From: Anaerolineae bacterium
GTDB lineage: Bacteria > Chloroflexota > Anaerolineae > Aggregatilineales > Phototrophicaceae
DNA: 40,044 nucleotides
Assembly (NCBI GenBank): GCA_022843745.1
Contig: JALHNB010000059.1
Location: 1-40,044, forward strand
Direction: 5' to 3'
Positions 1 to 9,623 of the stretch are shown piece by piece; positions within the stretch are counted from its first letter, which is position 1; every line of letters starts with the position of its first letter. The translations under genes were made by a program, and so were the position numbers. The notes under the pieces were generated by a model. The model worked only from the letters and a program-made list of their open reading frames with translations, was not told the origin of the DNA and searched no databases.

Positions 1-219
1 AAACACCCAAGACCTTCGCTCTGGTCATACCTGTCCACAATAAATAAGCCCGTTTTGTTGATCGTGGGTGAACTGGATACCAAATTCGTTACCATAGCTC
101 ATAGGATGAATCAACTTATCCCCGATTCTCACTTAGTTGTAATCCCAGACGCAGGGCATACGACGCACCTGGAGAAACCTGATTTATTTGCTCGTCACGT
201 CTTGGAATTTCGAAAATAA
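1..219 (+). CDS. C-terminal part of an alpha/beta hydrolase, MenH-like (truncated by window edge)
   Basis: The frame is open from base 1 to the TAA at 217-219 and encodes the last 72 residues of an alpha/beta-hydrolase. Visible are the late strand with the catalytic acid (VLLIVGELDTKF) and the catalytic histidine loop (PDAGHTTHLEKPD). This combination is typical of MenH, the menaquinone-pathway enzyme 2-succinyl-6-hydroxy-2,4-cyclohexadiene-1-carboxylate synthase, and of close relatives. The nucleophile serine lies outside the window, so substrate assignment is uncertain; a generic esterase or haloperoxidase-like hydrolase is the alternative. It is followed after 57 bases by the GH116 gene, which has its own -10-like box. 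Confidence 0.75.
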   Translation, partial: KHPRPSLWSYLSTINKPVLLIVGELDTKFVTIAHRMNQLIPDSHLVVIPDAGHTTHLEKPDLFARHVLEFRK

Positions 220-230
220 TCCTCGTTGGT

Positions 231-236
231 TATAAT
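231..236 (+). promoter_or_regulatory. -10 box (TATAAT) upstream of the GH116 gene
   Basis: A perfect TATAAT within GGTTATAATCTC lies 40 bases before the ATG at 277. No good -35 hexamer is at 16-18 bases, so this is a candidate only. The ribosome binding site AAAGG is at 263-267. Confidence 0.45.
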
Positions 237-276
237 CTCTCTAGGTTCTCTATTCTCAAAATAAAGGTTTAAAATT

Positions 277-2700
277 ATGCGACCTACTGAAGGCATTCGT
301 ACCTATGACCAGACTGCTACAGCGCTTGCATTTCCGCTGGGCGGCATTGGCACAGGCAATATCTCGCTTGGTGCGCGCGGCGATCTGCGCGACTGGGAGA
401 TTTTTAATAACCCCAATAAAGGCAAGGTACTCCCAAATACATTTTTTGCTATCCGAACACAGACCGCCAGTGGTGAAGCAGTTGCGCGTGTCTTAGAGGG
501 GCCAGTTCAGCCACCCTATAACTTGTCGCATGGCTTTCACCCTTCAACCAGCATCGGCTTTCCCCGAATGATTAATGCAAAGTTCCGGGGTGAATATCCT
601 TTTGCAACGATTGATTTTGAAGAACCTGACCTCCCTCTTAGCGTTCATCTTGAGGCATTTACACCGCTGATCCCCTTGAATCCCAATGATTCGGGTATCC
701 CCTGCGCAATTTTTACTTATACCGTTACGAATACATCAGATGAGCCTGTCAATATGACTATTGTTGGCTCGGTCATGAATCCAGTTGGTGATGCGCCTGT
801 TGATATATTCGGCAATCCGCGTACCAATGCAGCAACTATTAACCACTTCACGACGGGTGATGGCTTCAAAGGCGTCTATATGAGTGCTGATAATTTCGAA
901 GCCGATAACCTCGATTTTGGCAATCTGAGTATCGTTACGGATCATGCCAATGTAACCACGAAACCAACCTGGCTGCGCAGTGGCTGGTGGGATTATATGC
1001 AGGAATTCTGGGATGACTTTACTGAGGATGGCCTGCTCAATGATCTGGGCTACGATACTCCTTCTTCAGAACGGTCTGACACGGGTTCGCTCGGTGTGGT
1101 CGATACACTTGAGCCAGGTGCGACCAAGAGCTACCGTTTCATCATCAGTTGGTATTTCCCGAATCGTGTTAATCACTGGGAAGCAGCTAAGGCATTGGGC
1201 AACACCCGCAATTTTTATGCGACTCTGTTTGATAGCTCATGGGATGTTGCGAGTTATGTTATCTCCAATTATGCCCGTTTAGATGGTGATACTCGCAAGT
1301 TCCATGATGCACTTTTCGGCAGCACCCTCCCGCCAATGGTTCTGGATGCCCTTTCCGCCAATATTGTGCCGGTTCGCAGCACAACCTGCTTCTGGCTAGA
1401 GGATGGGCGTTTCTATGGTTGGGAAGGTTGTTTCGATAAAGCTGGATGCTGCACGGGTAACTGCACGCATGTGTGGTCTTATGTCTATACGGTTGCGTAC
1501 CTGTTCCCTTCGCTTGAACGGGAAATGCGAAAAATTGAGTTTAACGTCGAGACAGATGATACAGGATATATGGCTTTCCGCAGTTTCAAGACGTTTGATC
1601 CGAATTATGTCTGGGCATGGAACAGTGGTCAGTTAGCAGCATTGGATGGGCAAATGGGTTGCATAATCCGGGCTTATCGTGAATGGCAGTTGAGCGCTGA
1701 TAAGGAATGGCTGAGTTCGATCTGGCCTGCGATCAAGCTTTCGATTGACTATGCCAGCTCTCATTGGGATACCGATGGTGATGGGGTTCCTGATGGCAAG
1801 CAGCACAACACCTACGATATTGAATTCTATGGCCCTAACCCACTCTGCACGATTTACTATCTGGCGGCTTTGCGGGCTGTTGAGGAACTCGCGAAGATTA
1901 TGGGTGAGCCGGAGCTTGCGCCCCGCTGTCGTGCGGCCTTTGAGAAAGCCAGCCAGAAGTTTGAGCAGGTTTCCTGGAATGGCGAGTTCTATATTCAGGT
2001 CATCGAAGATGTGAACGCTTATAAGTATCAGCATGGTGTGGGCTGTCTCTCGGATCAGCTTCTTGGTCAGCTACATGCGCGGGCGCTCGGTTTGGGTGAC
2101 CTGTTGCCAGTGGAGCACGTTCGTACTGCGATTAAGTCGGTTTTTGACTATAACTTCCGCAGCGATTTTACAGAGCATGTCAATGCGCAGCGTGTTTATG
2201 CGATCAATGATGAGGAAGGTCTGATCCTCTGTTCCTGGCCGGAGGGTGGTCGTCCGCGTTTCCCCTTCCCCTATTCTGAGGAAGTGTGGACAGGCATTGA
2301 GTATCATGTTGCGGCACATCTTATCTATGAGGGATGGGTTGAGGAAGGGTTGAAGGTTGTTGAGGCGTTACGGGAGCGCCATGAGGGAGTCCGTCGTAAT
2401 CCCTGGAATGAGGTTGAGTGCGGTCATCATTATGCACGTTCGATGTCAAGCTGGACGGTGCTGTTAGCACTTACAGGTACAGCCTCTGATTTGAGTATTG
2501 GCGAACTGCGGTTTGAGCCGCGAGAAGAAATGTTGGCTGGAGTTTCTGAATTTGAGACTTTCTGGTCTTCAGGTAAGGCGTGGGGGATTTACAAGCAGTC
2601 TAAGGATGATTCGGGTTTGTGGCAGCCGTCGGTTGCTGTTTTGGGTGGTAGTTTGGATGGTGTTCGTGTTATTGCGTGTGGTCGTGAGGTTTCTGTATAG
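277..2700 (+). CDS. GH116 family glycosidase (GBA2-type / DUF608)
   Basis: The protein has 807 residues, like bacterial and archaeal members of GH116, which hydrolyse beta-glucosides or beta-xylosides with retention. The N-terminal half (about 15-310) is the beta-sandwich domain starting with FPLGGIGTGNISLGARG, and the C-terminal half (about 350-770) is the (alpha/alpha)6 barrel. Candidate catalytic residues are Glu383 in FYGWEGC and Asp514 in HNTYDIEFYGPN; their spacing is near that reported for the Sulfolobus enzyme SSO1353. Cys-rich GCCTGNCTHVW (390-400) follows the Glu. There is no signal peptide, so it is probably cytoplasmic and acts on imported or internal glycosides. The ATG at 277 is 9 bases after AAAGG. 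The natural substrate cannot be read from the sequence. Confidence 0.88.
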   Translation: MRPTEGIRTYDQTATALAFPLGGIGTGNISLGARGDLRDWEIFNNPNKGKVLPNTFFAIRTQTASGEAVARVLEGPVQPPYNLSHGFHPSTSIGFPRMINAKFRGEYPFATIDFEEPDLPLSVHLEAFTPLIPLNPNDSGIPCAIFTYTVTNTSDEPVNMTIVGSVMNPVGDAPVDIFGNPRTNAATINHFTTGDGFKGVYMSADNFEADNLDFGNLSIVTDHANVTTKPTWLRSGWWDYMQEFWDDFTEDGLLNDLGYDTPSSERSDTGSLGVVDTLEPGATKSYRFIISWYFPNRVNHWEAAKALGNTRNFYATLFDSSWDVASYVISNYARLDGDTRKFHDALFGSTLPPMVLDALSANIVPVRSTTCFWLEDGRFYGWEGCFDKAGCCTGNCTHVWSYVYTVAYLFPSLEREMRKIEFNVETDDTGYMAFRSFKTFDPNYVWAWNSGQLAALDGQMGCIIRAYREWQLSADKEWLSSIWPAIKLSIDYASSHWDTDGDGVPDGKQHNTYDIEFYGPNPLCTIYYLAALRAVEELAKIMGEPELAPRCRAAFEKASQKFEQVSWNGEFYIQVIEDVNAYKYQHGVGCLSDQLLGQLHARALGLGDLLPVEHVRTAIKSVFDYNFRSDFTEHVNAQRVYAINDEEGLILCSWPEGGRPRFPFPYSEEVWTGIEYHVAAHLIYEGWVEEGLKVVEALRERHEGVRRNPWNEVECGHHYARSMSSWTVLLALTGTASDLSIGELRFEPREEMLAGVSEFETFWSSGKAWGIYKQSKDDSGLWQPSVAVLGGSLDGVRVIACGREVSV

Positions 2701-2711
2701 TTAGTTGGCTT

Positions 2712-2735
2712 AAGGGTGGATTTATCTCCACCCTT
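2712..2735 (+). terminator. Stem-loop terminator after the GH116 gene
   Basis: A 9-bp perfect stem, AAGGGTGGA (2712-2720) and TCCACCCTT (2727-2735), with a 6-base loop lies 11 bases after the stop codon. The T-run (GGTTTTTA) begins several bases later than ideal, so termination may be partial. Confidence 0.65.
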
Positions 2736-2768
2736 TCTGCTTGGTTTTTATGACTACGCGAAGTTTAA

Positions 2769-4166
<1,398 letters not shown>

Positions 4167-4203
4167 ATACGGCGCGCGATCTTAAAAGAAAGTAGGAAGC
4201 AAA

Positions 4204-5667
4204 TTGACTCTCAAGCGCATTGATGGCAAAAAAACTAAAATCGTCGCCACAATTGGCCCGACATCACGAGATGAGGAAACCATTCGCCAGCTCATCCGTA
4301 ACGGGATGGACGTGGCCCGCATCAATTTCTCTCATGGCGACCACGAGACGCACGGTACGAACATTGACAATATCCGCCGTATCGCAGAAGAAGAAGATGC
4401 GGTTGTCGCCATCATGTGCGACCTGCAAGGCCCCAAGATTCGTATCGGCAAGATCACCAATGAACCGCTGATGCTCAAACCAGGGGATGAGTTAACGCTG
4501 ACGTTGGGCAATGTTGATGGCAGCGATCCCTGGATCATCGCCCTACCCCACCCGGAGTTTATACGCGACATTGAAGCCGGTATGCAGCTTCTGCTGGATG
4601 ATGGCAATCTGGAATTTGTTGTCCGCGAGACAACCGGCACCGCCCTCATTTGTGAAGTCGTGATCGGCGGCGCACTCACGTCCCGCAAAGGTGTCAGCGC
4701 ACCGAGCGCGAAATTGACGCTCTCCGCGATCACCGACAAAGATCGCGACGATGTGGAATTCGCCCTCAAAAAGCAAACAGATTATCTAGCGATGTCTTTC
4801 GTTCGCAGCCAGGATGACATCCGTGAGCTTCGCTGGCTCATCCGTCATCTGGGTGGCGATACCGCTATCATTGCCAAGATCGAAAAACGCGAAGCTCTTG
4901 AAAATATCGAGTCAATTATTGCGGCTACCGATGGCATCATGGTCGCGCGTGGCGATCTGGGTGTCGAAACACCTGCGGAAGAAGTGCCTGTTCACCAAAA
5001 ACGCATCATCCGCCTGTGTAACATTGCCAGCAAGCCTGTCATTACAGCGACGCAAATGCTCAGTTCGATGGTGGATAATCCCCGCCCAACCCGCGCTGAG
5101 GCCAGCGATGTCTACAATGCGATCATGGACGGTACCGATGCGGTCATGCTGAGTAATGAAACGGCCAGTGGGAAATATCCGATTGATGCCGTCAAAACGA
5201 TGTCAAAAATCGCGCTCATCGCCGAACAGAATTTACTCACCAAAGAAAAAGAACGGGTGCTTTACAAGCCAAACGCTGAGGGTCGGGAAGTCATCTCAGA
5301 TGCGGTTAGTCAGGCAACCAGCCAGATTTCAGAAATCCTGAACTGCAAGGCAATCGTGACATCAACACTGACAGGCTATACGACCCGCCGTGTCGCCAAG
5401 GAACGCCCCAATACGCCGATTATCTGCGTCACGCCCAGCGAGATCACCTATCGCCGGATGGCACTCGTGTGGGGCGTTTTACCCATGATGATCCCGCAGT
5501 TCAATACCATCGACGACATGCTGAGTATCGTGGTGCAAACAGCCCACAATGCTAAGTTAGTCAAACGCGGCGATAGTCTCGTCATCATTGCCGGGGTGCC
5601 CTTCGGCATTGGTGGTCAGACGAACTTCCTTAAGATCCATATTGTTGGCGAATCTGGCGAGATTTAG
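4204..5667 (+). CDS. pyk: Pyruvate kinase
   Basis: This enzyme transfers phosphate from phosphoenolpyruvate to ADP, giving pyruvate and ATP. It has 487 residues, the usual size for the form without an extra PEP-utiliser C-terminal domain. Start is TTG at 4204, with AGGAAG at 4194-4199. Motifs: TKIVATIGPTSRD at the N terminus, the active-site signature IIAKIEKREALENI with catalytic Lys, MVARGDLGVETP, TQMLSSM, and the C-terminal domain ending in IAGVPFGIGGQTNFLKI. It is downstream of eno with no terminator between. No hairpin was seen directly after the stop. Confidence 0.97.
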   Translation: MTLKRIDGKKTKIVATIGPTSRDEETIRQLIRNGMDVARINFSHGDHETHGTNIDNIRRIAEEEDAVVAIMCDLQGPKIRIGKITNEPLMLKPGDELTLTLGNVDGSDPWIIALPHPEFIRDIEAGMQLLLDDGNLEFVVRETTGTALICEVVIGGALTSRKGVSAPSAKLTLSAITDKDRDDVEFALKKQTDYLAMSFVRSQDDIRELRWLIRHLGGDTAIIAKIEKREALENIESIIAATDGIMVARGDLGVETPAEEVPVHQKRIIRLCNIASKPVITATQMLSSMVDNPRPTRAEASDVYNAIMDGTDAVMLSNETASGKYPIDAVKTMSKIALIAEQNLLTKEKERVLYKPNAEGREVISDAVSQATSQISEILNCKAIVTSTLTGYTTRRVAKERPNTPIICVTPSEITYRRMALVWGVLPMMIPQFNTIDDMLSIVVQTAHNAKLVKRGDSLVIIAGVPFGIGGQTNFLKIHIVGESGEI

Positions 5668-5673
5668 CCGGAA

Positions 5674-5811
5674 TTATCCTAACGATAACACGTAGGCTAC
5701 AAGCGCATCAACTTGCTCATCGTTCAGGCTTTGAGCATAATTTTGAAACACAAAGTCGGCGCTGTAGCCAGGTGTAATGAAGCTGTTTAGACTCAACGCC
5801 ATTGTTGGCTG
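5674..5811 (-). pseudogene. Remnant of a cytochrome c-like C-terminal region
   Basis: On the minus strand, between a TGA at 5812-5814 and a TAA at 5674-5676, there are 45 codons. The translation ends in GYSADFVFQNYAQSLNDEQ followed by VDALVAYVLSLG. This is typical of the last helix of class I cytochromes c (the 'LTDEQIADLVAYLLSL' type). No CxxCH haem motif is found upstream in this frame, where stops occur, so it looks like a decayed gene end, not a functional protein. A separate 43-residue ORF from the ATG at 5800-5802 is possible but unlikely. The rest of the 360-base gap (5815-5956) shows nothing recognisable. Confidence 0.5.
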
Positions 5812-5956
5812 TCATACAGTTGGATCTGCTCCTTCTCAATTCCTCTGAGATAATGCTCAAAGTGCCAGACAGTTTTATACACAGGTGATTTTTGCTCTGG
5901 AAATTAGGTGCAACGCGCGAATCAACATTATTCAGCGCTCAGATCACCAAAGGACT

Positions 5957-5986
5957 TTGCTGGATTTACTCTTGGAGTAATATATA
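5957..5986 (+). promoter_or_regulatory. Promoter for the GT-C-like membrane protein
   Basis: TTGCTG (5957-5962), an 18-base spacer and TATATA (5981-5986) form a sigma70-type promoter. Its start site near 5993 rules out the longer reading frame from GTG 5908 and favours translation from 6031. Confidence 0.5.
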
Positions 5987-6030
5987 AACGCTTCTTTATG
6001 TACATTTACTTGAGAGTTTGCATAATCGAC

Positions 6031-8196
6031 ATGCTTAAGCGTCATATCGTTTTACTCGCCACATTCTTTGCAATTTCCTGTTTGTCTATGTATTGGTTGT
6101 TATTGAACGTGACAACGATGATGCCCAATCATATCGTCACGGATTATTATCACTTCAATTGGAATTTCTGGTGGATACGCCACGCACTGACACACGGCAT
6201 GAGCATTTACCAGACCAATTATGTGATGTTCCCCTTTACCTCTAACCTTGCGCTGCATACGTTGGCCGCGTTCTGGTATCCAATATGGGCCTTGTTTGAA
6301 CCACTTGTTGGTTCGATGATAGCCATAGTTGTGATATACATTGCTGCTTATACCATATCGGGTTATGTATTTTTCCGCTTCTTGAGGGCTGAGGGTGTCA
6401 GTCATAAGCTGGCATTTGTGGGTAGTGTTGTATTTGAAATCTCACCCATCATGTTTGTCGCGCTTTTCTATTATGATGTCAATCTGCTGGGCTGGTTCTG
6501 GATCCCTCTCCTGATGCTGATATGGAGGCGGTTAGCGAAGCATGTAATCCAAGATGCTTCGTCTCGATTGTCCGGCGTACTTTGGAGTCTGCTGTTGGCG
6601 GCCTGTGTCTGGGGCATGGTATTAACCGATCTGCAATATCCTCTTCTTGCCCTGTTTATTGTCGTCCCCTACGGATTACGAACACTATGGGAGCTGCCCG
6701 ATTGGTCGGCACGACTACGGTTGGGTGTTTATGGTGTGGTGGCGGTAGCTGGTTCACTGCTGCTGCTGTGGTTTCTTGGGCCTCTCCAATATATCCTCTC
6801 ATTTAATTCTGAAGGCCTGGTTGCGACACCTGCCGACAAAGCTGTCACGATTCCATTTCCCTGGGGATTTATAGGCGTTTTCGATCCCGCGCGTGGCATC
6901 AGTCTGGGAATCGTTCTGCTGCCTGCGCTGCTGCTGGCACTCATCTGGAACTTGCGATCCAGGTATCGCAACAATCGGCATTGGTTCTGGATAGCGCTCG
7001 TGCCTGTGCCATTGGTGTTAGGTGCGGGAGCATACATCATGATCGGGGAAACCCGGATCACGATGCCCTATGTCTGGTTATACCAACTGTTCGGCGGCCT
7101 ATTCCGCTTTCCAGAACGATTTGCGCCGATCATCCTCATTCCCGCGCTGGTCTACATCCTGCTGACCCTGACACTCCTATTAAGGCGTGTGTCGCACCAC
7201 ACACAGCTTATATTGGTGGCAATGCTGATGGTGCTGGTATTTATAGACTCGCGAGTGTTCATTCCAATGATATTGCAGCCTCTACCCCGGCACTATGATT
7301 TTTACGAGGCTATGGGGGAGGAACCGTATGAGTACACCGTCGTTGAAGTGCCTAATGGTGCCCGTAGTGGCGAGGTGATTGTGGGTGACGACGCGCAGGC
7401 CGCACTGCAATTTTATGGAGTGACACATGGCAAGCGGATGATTAACGGCTTAATTTCGCGCGTGAATATCGGTCATTTTTGGTATCTGCGTACAGACGAT
7501 GCCCTGTTGAGTTGGCTAGGTCAGCGGCGTTTTTTAGAACCAGAAGTCGTCGAGGCGCAGCTTCGTGACCGCATCTATAACTGGCCGATTGGATATATCG
7601 TCATTCACCGGGATATGATCTGGCAGGATGGGCCGACGATGCAGGAAATTCTGGGTTATTTTAACAGTTTACTGGATTTACTCTGTCCGGTTTGGGTTGA
7701 GGGCGATGCTGTGGTTTACCGCACATCTTGGCATCCCGATGGCTGTCCACCACGGACTCCTCCCCAAACTGCGCCGGGTGAATACACCATCGATATTGGC
7801 GCAGCACACGATGTCCGTTTTATTGGATGGGGCTGGCATTATGTGGAAGAAGTTGGTGGGTTAAGTGTGCGCTGGGTAGGTGAATATCCTACCACCAAAT
7901 TTTATGTGGATTTACCTCCTGGCTCATACCAGCTTTCACTGTCAGCGCAGGCTTTTTATCGGGATCGCAATCTTGAAGTTTGGTTGAACGGGCGTGTCAT
8001 CGGGAAAGCAAACGTATCTTCTAATGGCCTGTCAACCTTAAAGTTTGACCTTGCAGCGGACGATATTGGTAGCGGTCAGAACCTTACCTTTGAACTGATC
8101 TATGATGGCACTAATTCAGCCAAAGAGCTTGGAATTTCTGACAACGACAGACCTTTAGCTCTCATGTTGGACTGGGTGAAGTTCAATCAAAAGTAA
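6031..8196 (+). CDS. Polytopic membrane protein, GT-C glycosyltransferase-like, with C-terminal extracytoplasmic domain
   Basis: About 721 residues. The first half has a dozen or so hydrophobic segments, beginning just after MLKRHIVLLATFF. The first loop carries an acidic-aromatic motif, VTDYYHFNWNFWWIRHALTHG, like the Asp-containing loop of GT-C-fold lipid-linked sugar transferases and YfhO/PMT-like proteins (motif shown here runs about residues 39-59). After the membrane part, about residues 420-721 form a soluble region ending in a beta-rich segment (from about 590) that resembles a carbohydrate-binding or sandwich domain. Start choice: ATG 6031 precedes a basic residue and the first helix and lies after the predicted transcription start; ATG 5998 is the alternative. 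The donor and acceptor are unknown. Neighbours give no pathway context. Confidence 0.6.
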   Translation: MLKRHIVLLATFFAISCLSMYWLLLNVTTMMPNHIVTDYYHFNWNFWWIRHALTHGMSIYQTNYVMFPFTSNLALHTLAAFWYPIWALFEPLVGSMIAIVVIYIAAYTISGYVFFRFLRAEGVSHKLAFVGSVVFEISPIMFVALFYYDVNLLGWFWIPLLMLIWRRLAKHVIQDASSRLSGVLWSLLLAACVWGMVLTDLQYPLLALFIVVPYGLRTLWELPDWSARLRLGVYGVVAVAGSLLLLWFLGPLQYILSFNSEGLVATPADKAVTIPFPWGFIGVFDPARGISLGIVLLPALLLALIWNLRSRYRNNRHWFWIALVPVPLVLGAGAYIMIGETRITMPYVWLYQLFGGLFRFPERFAPIILIPALVYILLTLTLLLRRVSHHTQLILVAMLMVLVFIDSRVFIPMILQPLPRHYDFYEAMGEEPYEYTVVEVPNGARSGEVIVGDDAQAALQFYGVTHGKRMINGLISRVNIGHFWYLRTDDALLSWLGQRRFLEPEVVEAQLRDRIYNWPIGYIVIHRDMIWQDGPTMQEILGYFNSLLDLLCPVWVEGDAVVYRTSWHPDGCPPRTPPQTAPGEYTIDIGAAHDVRFIGWGWHYVEEVGGLSVRWVGEYPTTKFYVDLPPGSYQLSLSAQAFYRDRNLEVWLNGRVIGKANVSSNGLSTLKFDLAADDIGSGQNLTFELIYDGTNSAKELGISDNDRPLALMLDWVKFNQK

Positions 8197-8306
8197 GATT
8201 TTAACAAAACCCATTCCGGCTTTACACCTGCTGCGTTGTCAAATATGGCGGCATCAGGATACCGCCCACGAAAATATTCAATTGTCGCACAATCGCTCTC
8301 TTGCCT
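8187..8306 (-). other. In-frame coding-like segment beyond the stop of the zinc-ribbon gene
   Basis: Directly after the TAA (8307-8309) of the zinc-ribbon gene, the same frame stays open for 39 codons to TGA 8187-8189. The text is protein-like, including EYFRGRYPDAAIFDN and GVKPEWVLLKSYF. It could be a lost C-terminal extension created by a stop mutation, the end of another decayed gene, or chance. It overlaps the last 10 bases of the convergent membrane-protein gene. No terminator hairpin is visible in this convergent gap. Confidence 0.25.
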
Positions 8307-8858
8307 TTAATATTCGTCACCCTCGACAAATTCAAGCGCTTGTCCAGTGCGTTGAGAAGCATCGTAAGTGGTCGTTGTCCGGCCTGGTGTAGGGGCATAA
8401 CGAGTAGTCAAAGCATCGTCAGTCTTATAAGACACTTGACTTGCAGTACAGTGCGGACACATATTCCACGATAAATCCAGGACATGACCGCAATTAATAC
8501 AAGGCTTCTTGAGGCGGGTATGGCACGCAGGGCAGGCCTGCCAGCTTTCCTTCACCCGCTGTCCGCACGCTGGACATACTGGTTTTTCTTCTATATCTTG
8601 CAGAAGGGCTTCTTCTTCGAGCGAACGTTCATAAGATTCTGAAAGCGTTTCGCGAGGTCGCAAAAAGATGTAAATCAAAAGTCCCGGCAAATTCAATAGC
8701 GCAACCATCAGTGCGACGATGATCTGCGCCAGCGAATCACGGGAACGCGCCCGCATATCCCGATACGCCCAGATAATCATCGCCAACCAGCACGCCGCAA
8801 CGACTGCACCTACATAAATCATCACGACCAGAAAAAGATCTTCTGGTTTAATTTGCAT
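8307..8858 (-). CDS. Small membrane protein with double zinc ribbon
   Basis: 183 residues. Two hydrophobic segments lie at about 8-29 and 43-65, joined by a basic loop, and the second half is cytoplasmic or extracytoplasmic with paired CxxC knuckles. The knuckles are CPACGQRV, CPACHTRL, CINCGH and CPHC, i.e. two four-cysteine zinc ribbons of the double-zinc-ribbon (DZR) type. The tail from about 150 is low-complexity and Thr-rich. Start ATG 8858 is preceded by GAGGAG (8867-8872) at 8 bases. The protein probably acts as a membrane-bound interaction or sensor module; function is unknown. It is divergent from radC with a good promoter between. Confidence 0.8.
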   Translation of the reverse strand: MQIKPEDLFLVVMIYVGAVVAACWLAMIIWAYRDMRARSRDSLAQIIVALMVALLNLPGLLIYIFLRPRETLSESYERSLEEEALLQDIEEKPVCPACGQRVKESWQACPACHTRLKKPCINCGHVLDLSWNMCPHCTASQVSYKTDDALTTRYAPTPGRTTTTYDASQRTGQALEFVEGDEY

Positions 8859-8901
8859 GTTTATTACTCCTCAGTATCGCTTGCATCGCTCAGATCAAAT
8901 C

Positions 8902-8930
8902 AGTATAACAAGAGCGTTAAGGCGGTGCAA
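8902..8930 (-). promoter_or_regulatory. Promoter for the zinc-ribbon membrane protein
   Basis: Read on the minus strand: TTGCAC (8925-8930), a 17-base spacer and TATACT (8902-8907). This is close to consensus and ends about 40 bases before the start codon at 8858. Confidence 0.6.
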
Positions 8931-8946
8931 TTCATAGAACGAGCTA

Positions 8947-8955
8947 TGTTAAAAT
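8947..8955 (+). promoter_or_regulatory. Extended -10 element upstream of radC
   Basis: TGTTAAAAT is an extended -10 (TGnTAAAAT) 24 bases before ATG 8979. The -35 region is weak. If it is real, the in-frame ATG at 8946 cannot be the start, supporting 8979. Confidence 0.4.
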
Positions 8956-8978
8956 GCTCACATGGATTTCATAATGAA

Positions 8979-9623
8979 ATGATTGGTATGATTGACAACC
9001 TGACTGACCCGTCCAAATTAACAGATGCTGAATTGCTGGCAATGCTCCTGGCTGATGAAAATGCTGTGGATTTAGCTTCCCGCATACTCACACATTATGA
9101 TGGTTTACATGGCCTCACGCGAGCAAATGCCGAAAATTTACAGCAAATTCAAGAGGTAAACAGCACCACACTCATACAAATTCTTGGGCAAATCGAACTA
9201 AGCAAGCGCCTGTTCAGTTATCGCCCGGACGAGCGTCCAATCGTCACCTCAGCAGCAGATGCGGTGCGTCTGGTCACGGATATGACCGAGATGCGGCAAG
9301 AGCATGTTCGTGTTATTTTGCTCGATCTCACCCGGCGAGTGATCGACATCCCGACGATCTACATTGGTACGCTCAACGCTTCAGTGCTGCGAACAGCCGA
9401 GGTTTTCCGCGAGGCAATCGTTCAAAATTGTCCAGCGATGATTCTGGTGCATAATCACCCCGCAGGCGATTCATCCCCCTCCCCCGAAGATGTCGAACTC
9501 ACACATATTTTGATCGCAGCGGCGAAATTGCTGGACATCGTCATGGTCGATCATCTGATTATCAGCCGGAACGGTTGGTCATCACTCAAAGAAATGGGAT
9601 TAGCATTTAACCAGGCTGGATAA
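8979..9623 (+). CDS. radC: RadC family JAMM/MPN+ protein (UPF0758)
   Basis: 214 residues from ATG 8979, near the usual RadC length of about 220. Residues 5-80 form the helix-hairpin-helix-like N-terminal domain (KLTDAELLAMLL), and about 90-210 the MPN+ domain. The JAMM metal site reads HNHPAGDSSPSPED, with His158, His160, Ser168 and Asp171, and an upstream Glu in EVFREAI. RadC proteins are predicted metal-dependent hydrolases; despite the name, a direct role in repair is not established. Alternative starts at 8946 and 8988 exist; the -10 element at 8947-8955 argues against 8946. The last 17 bases overlap the convergent gene. Confidence 0.92.
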   Translation: MIGMIDNLTDPSKLTDAELLAMLLADENAVDLASRILTHYDGLHGLTRANAENLQQIQEVNSTTLIQILGQIELSKRLFSYRPDERPIVTSAADAVRLVTDMTEMRQEHVRVILLDLTRRVIDIPTIYIGTLNASVLRTAEVFREAIVQNCPAMILVHNHPAGDSSPSPEDVELTHILIAAAKLLDIVMVDHLIISRNGWSSLKEMGLAFNQAG

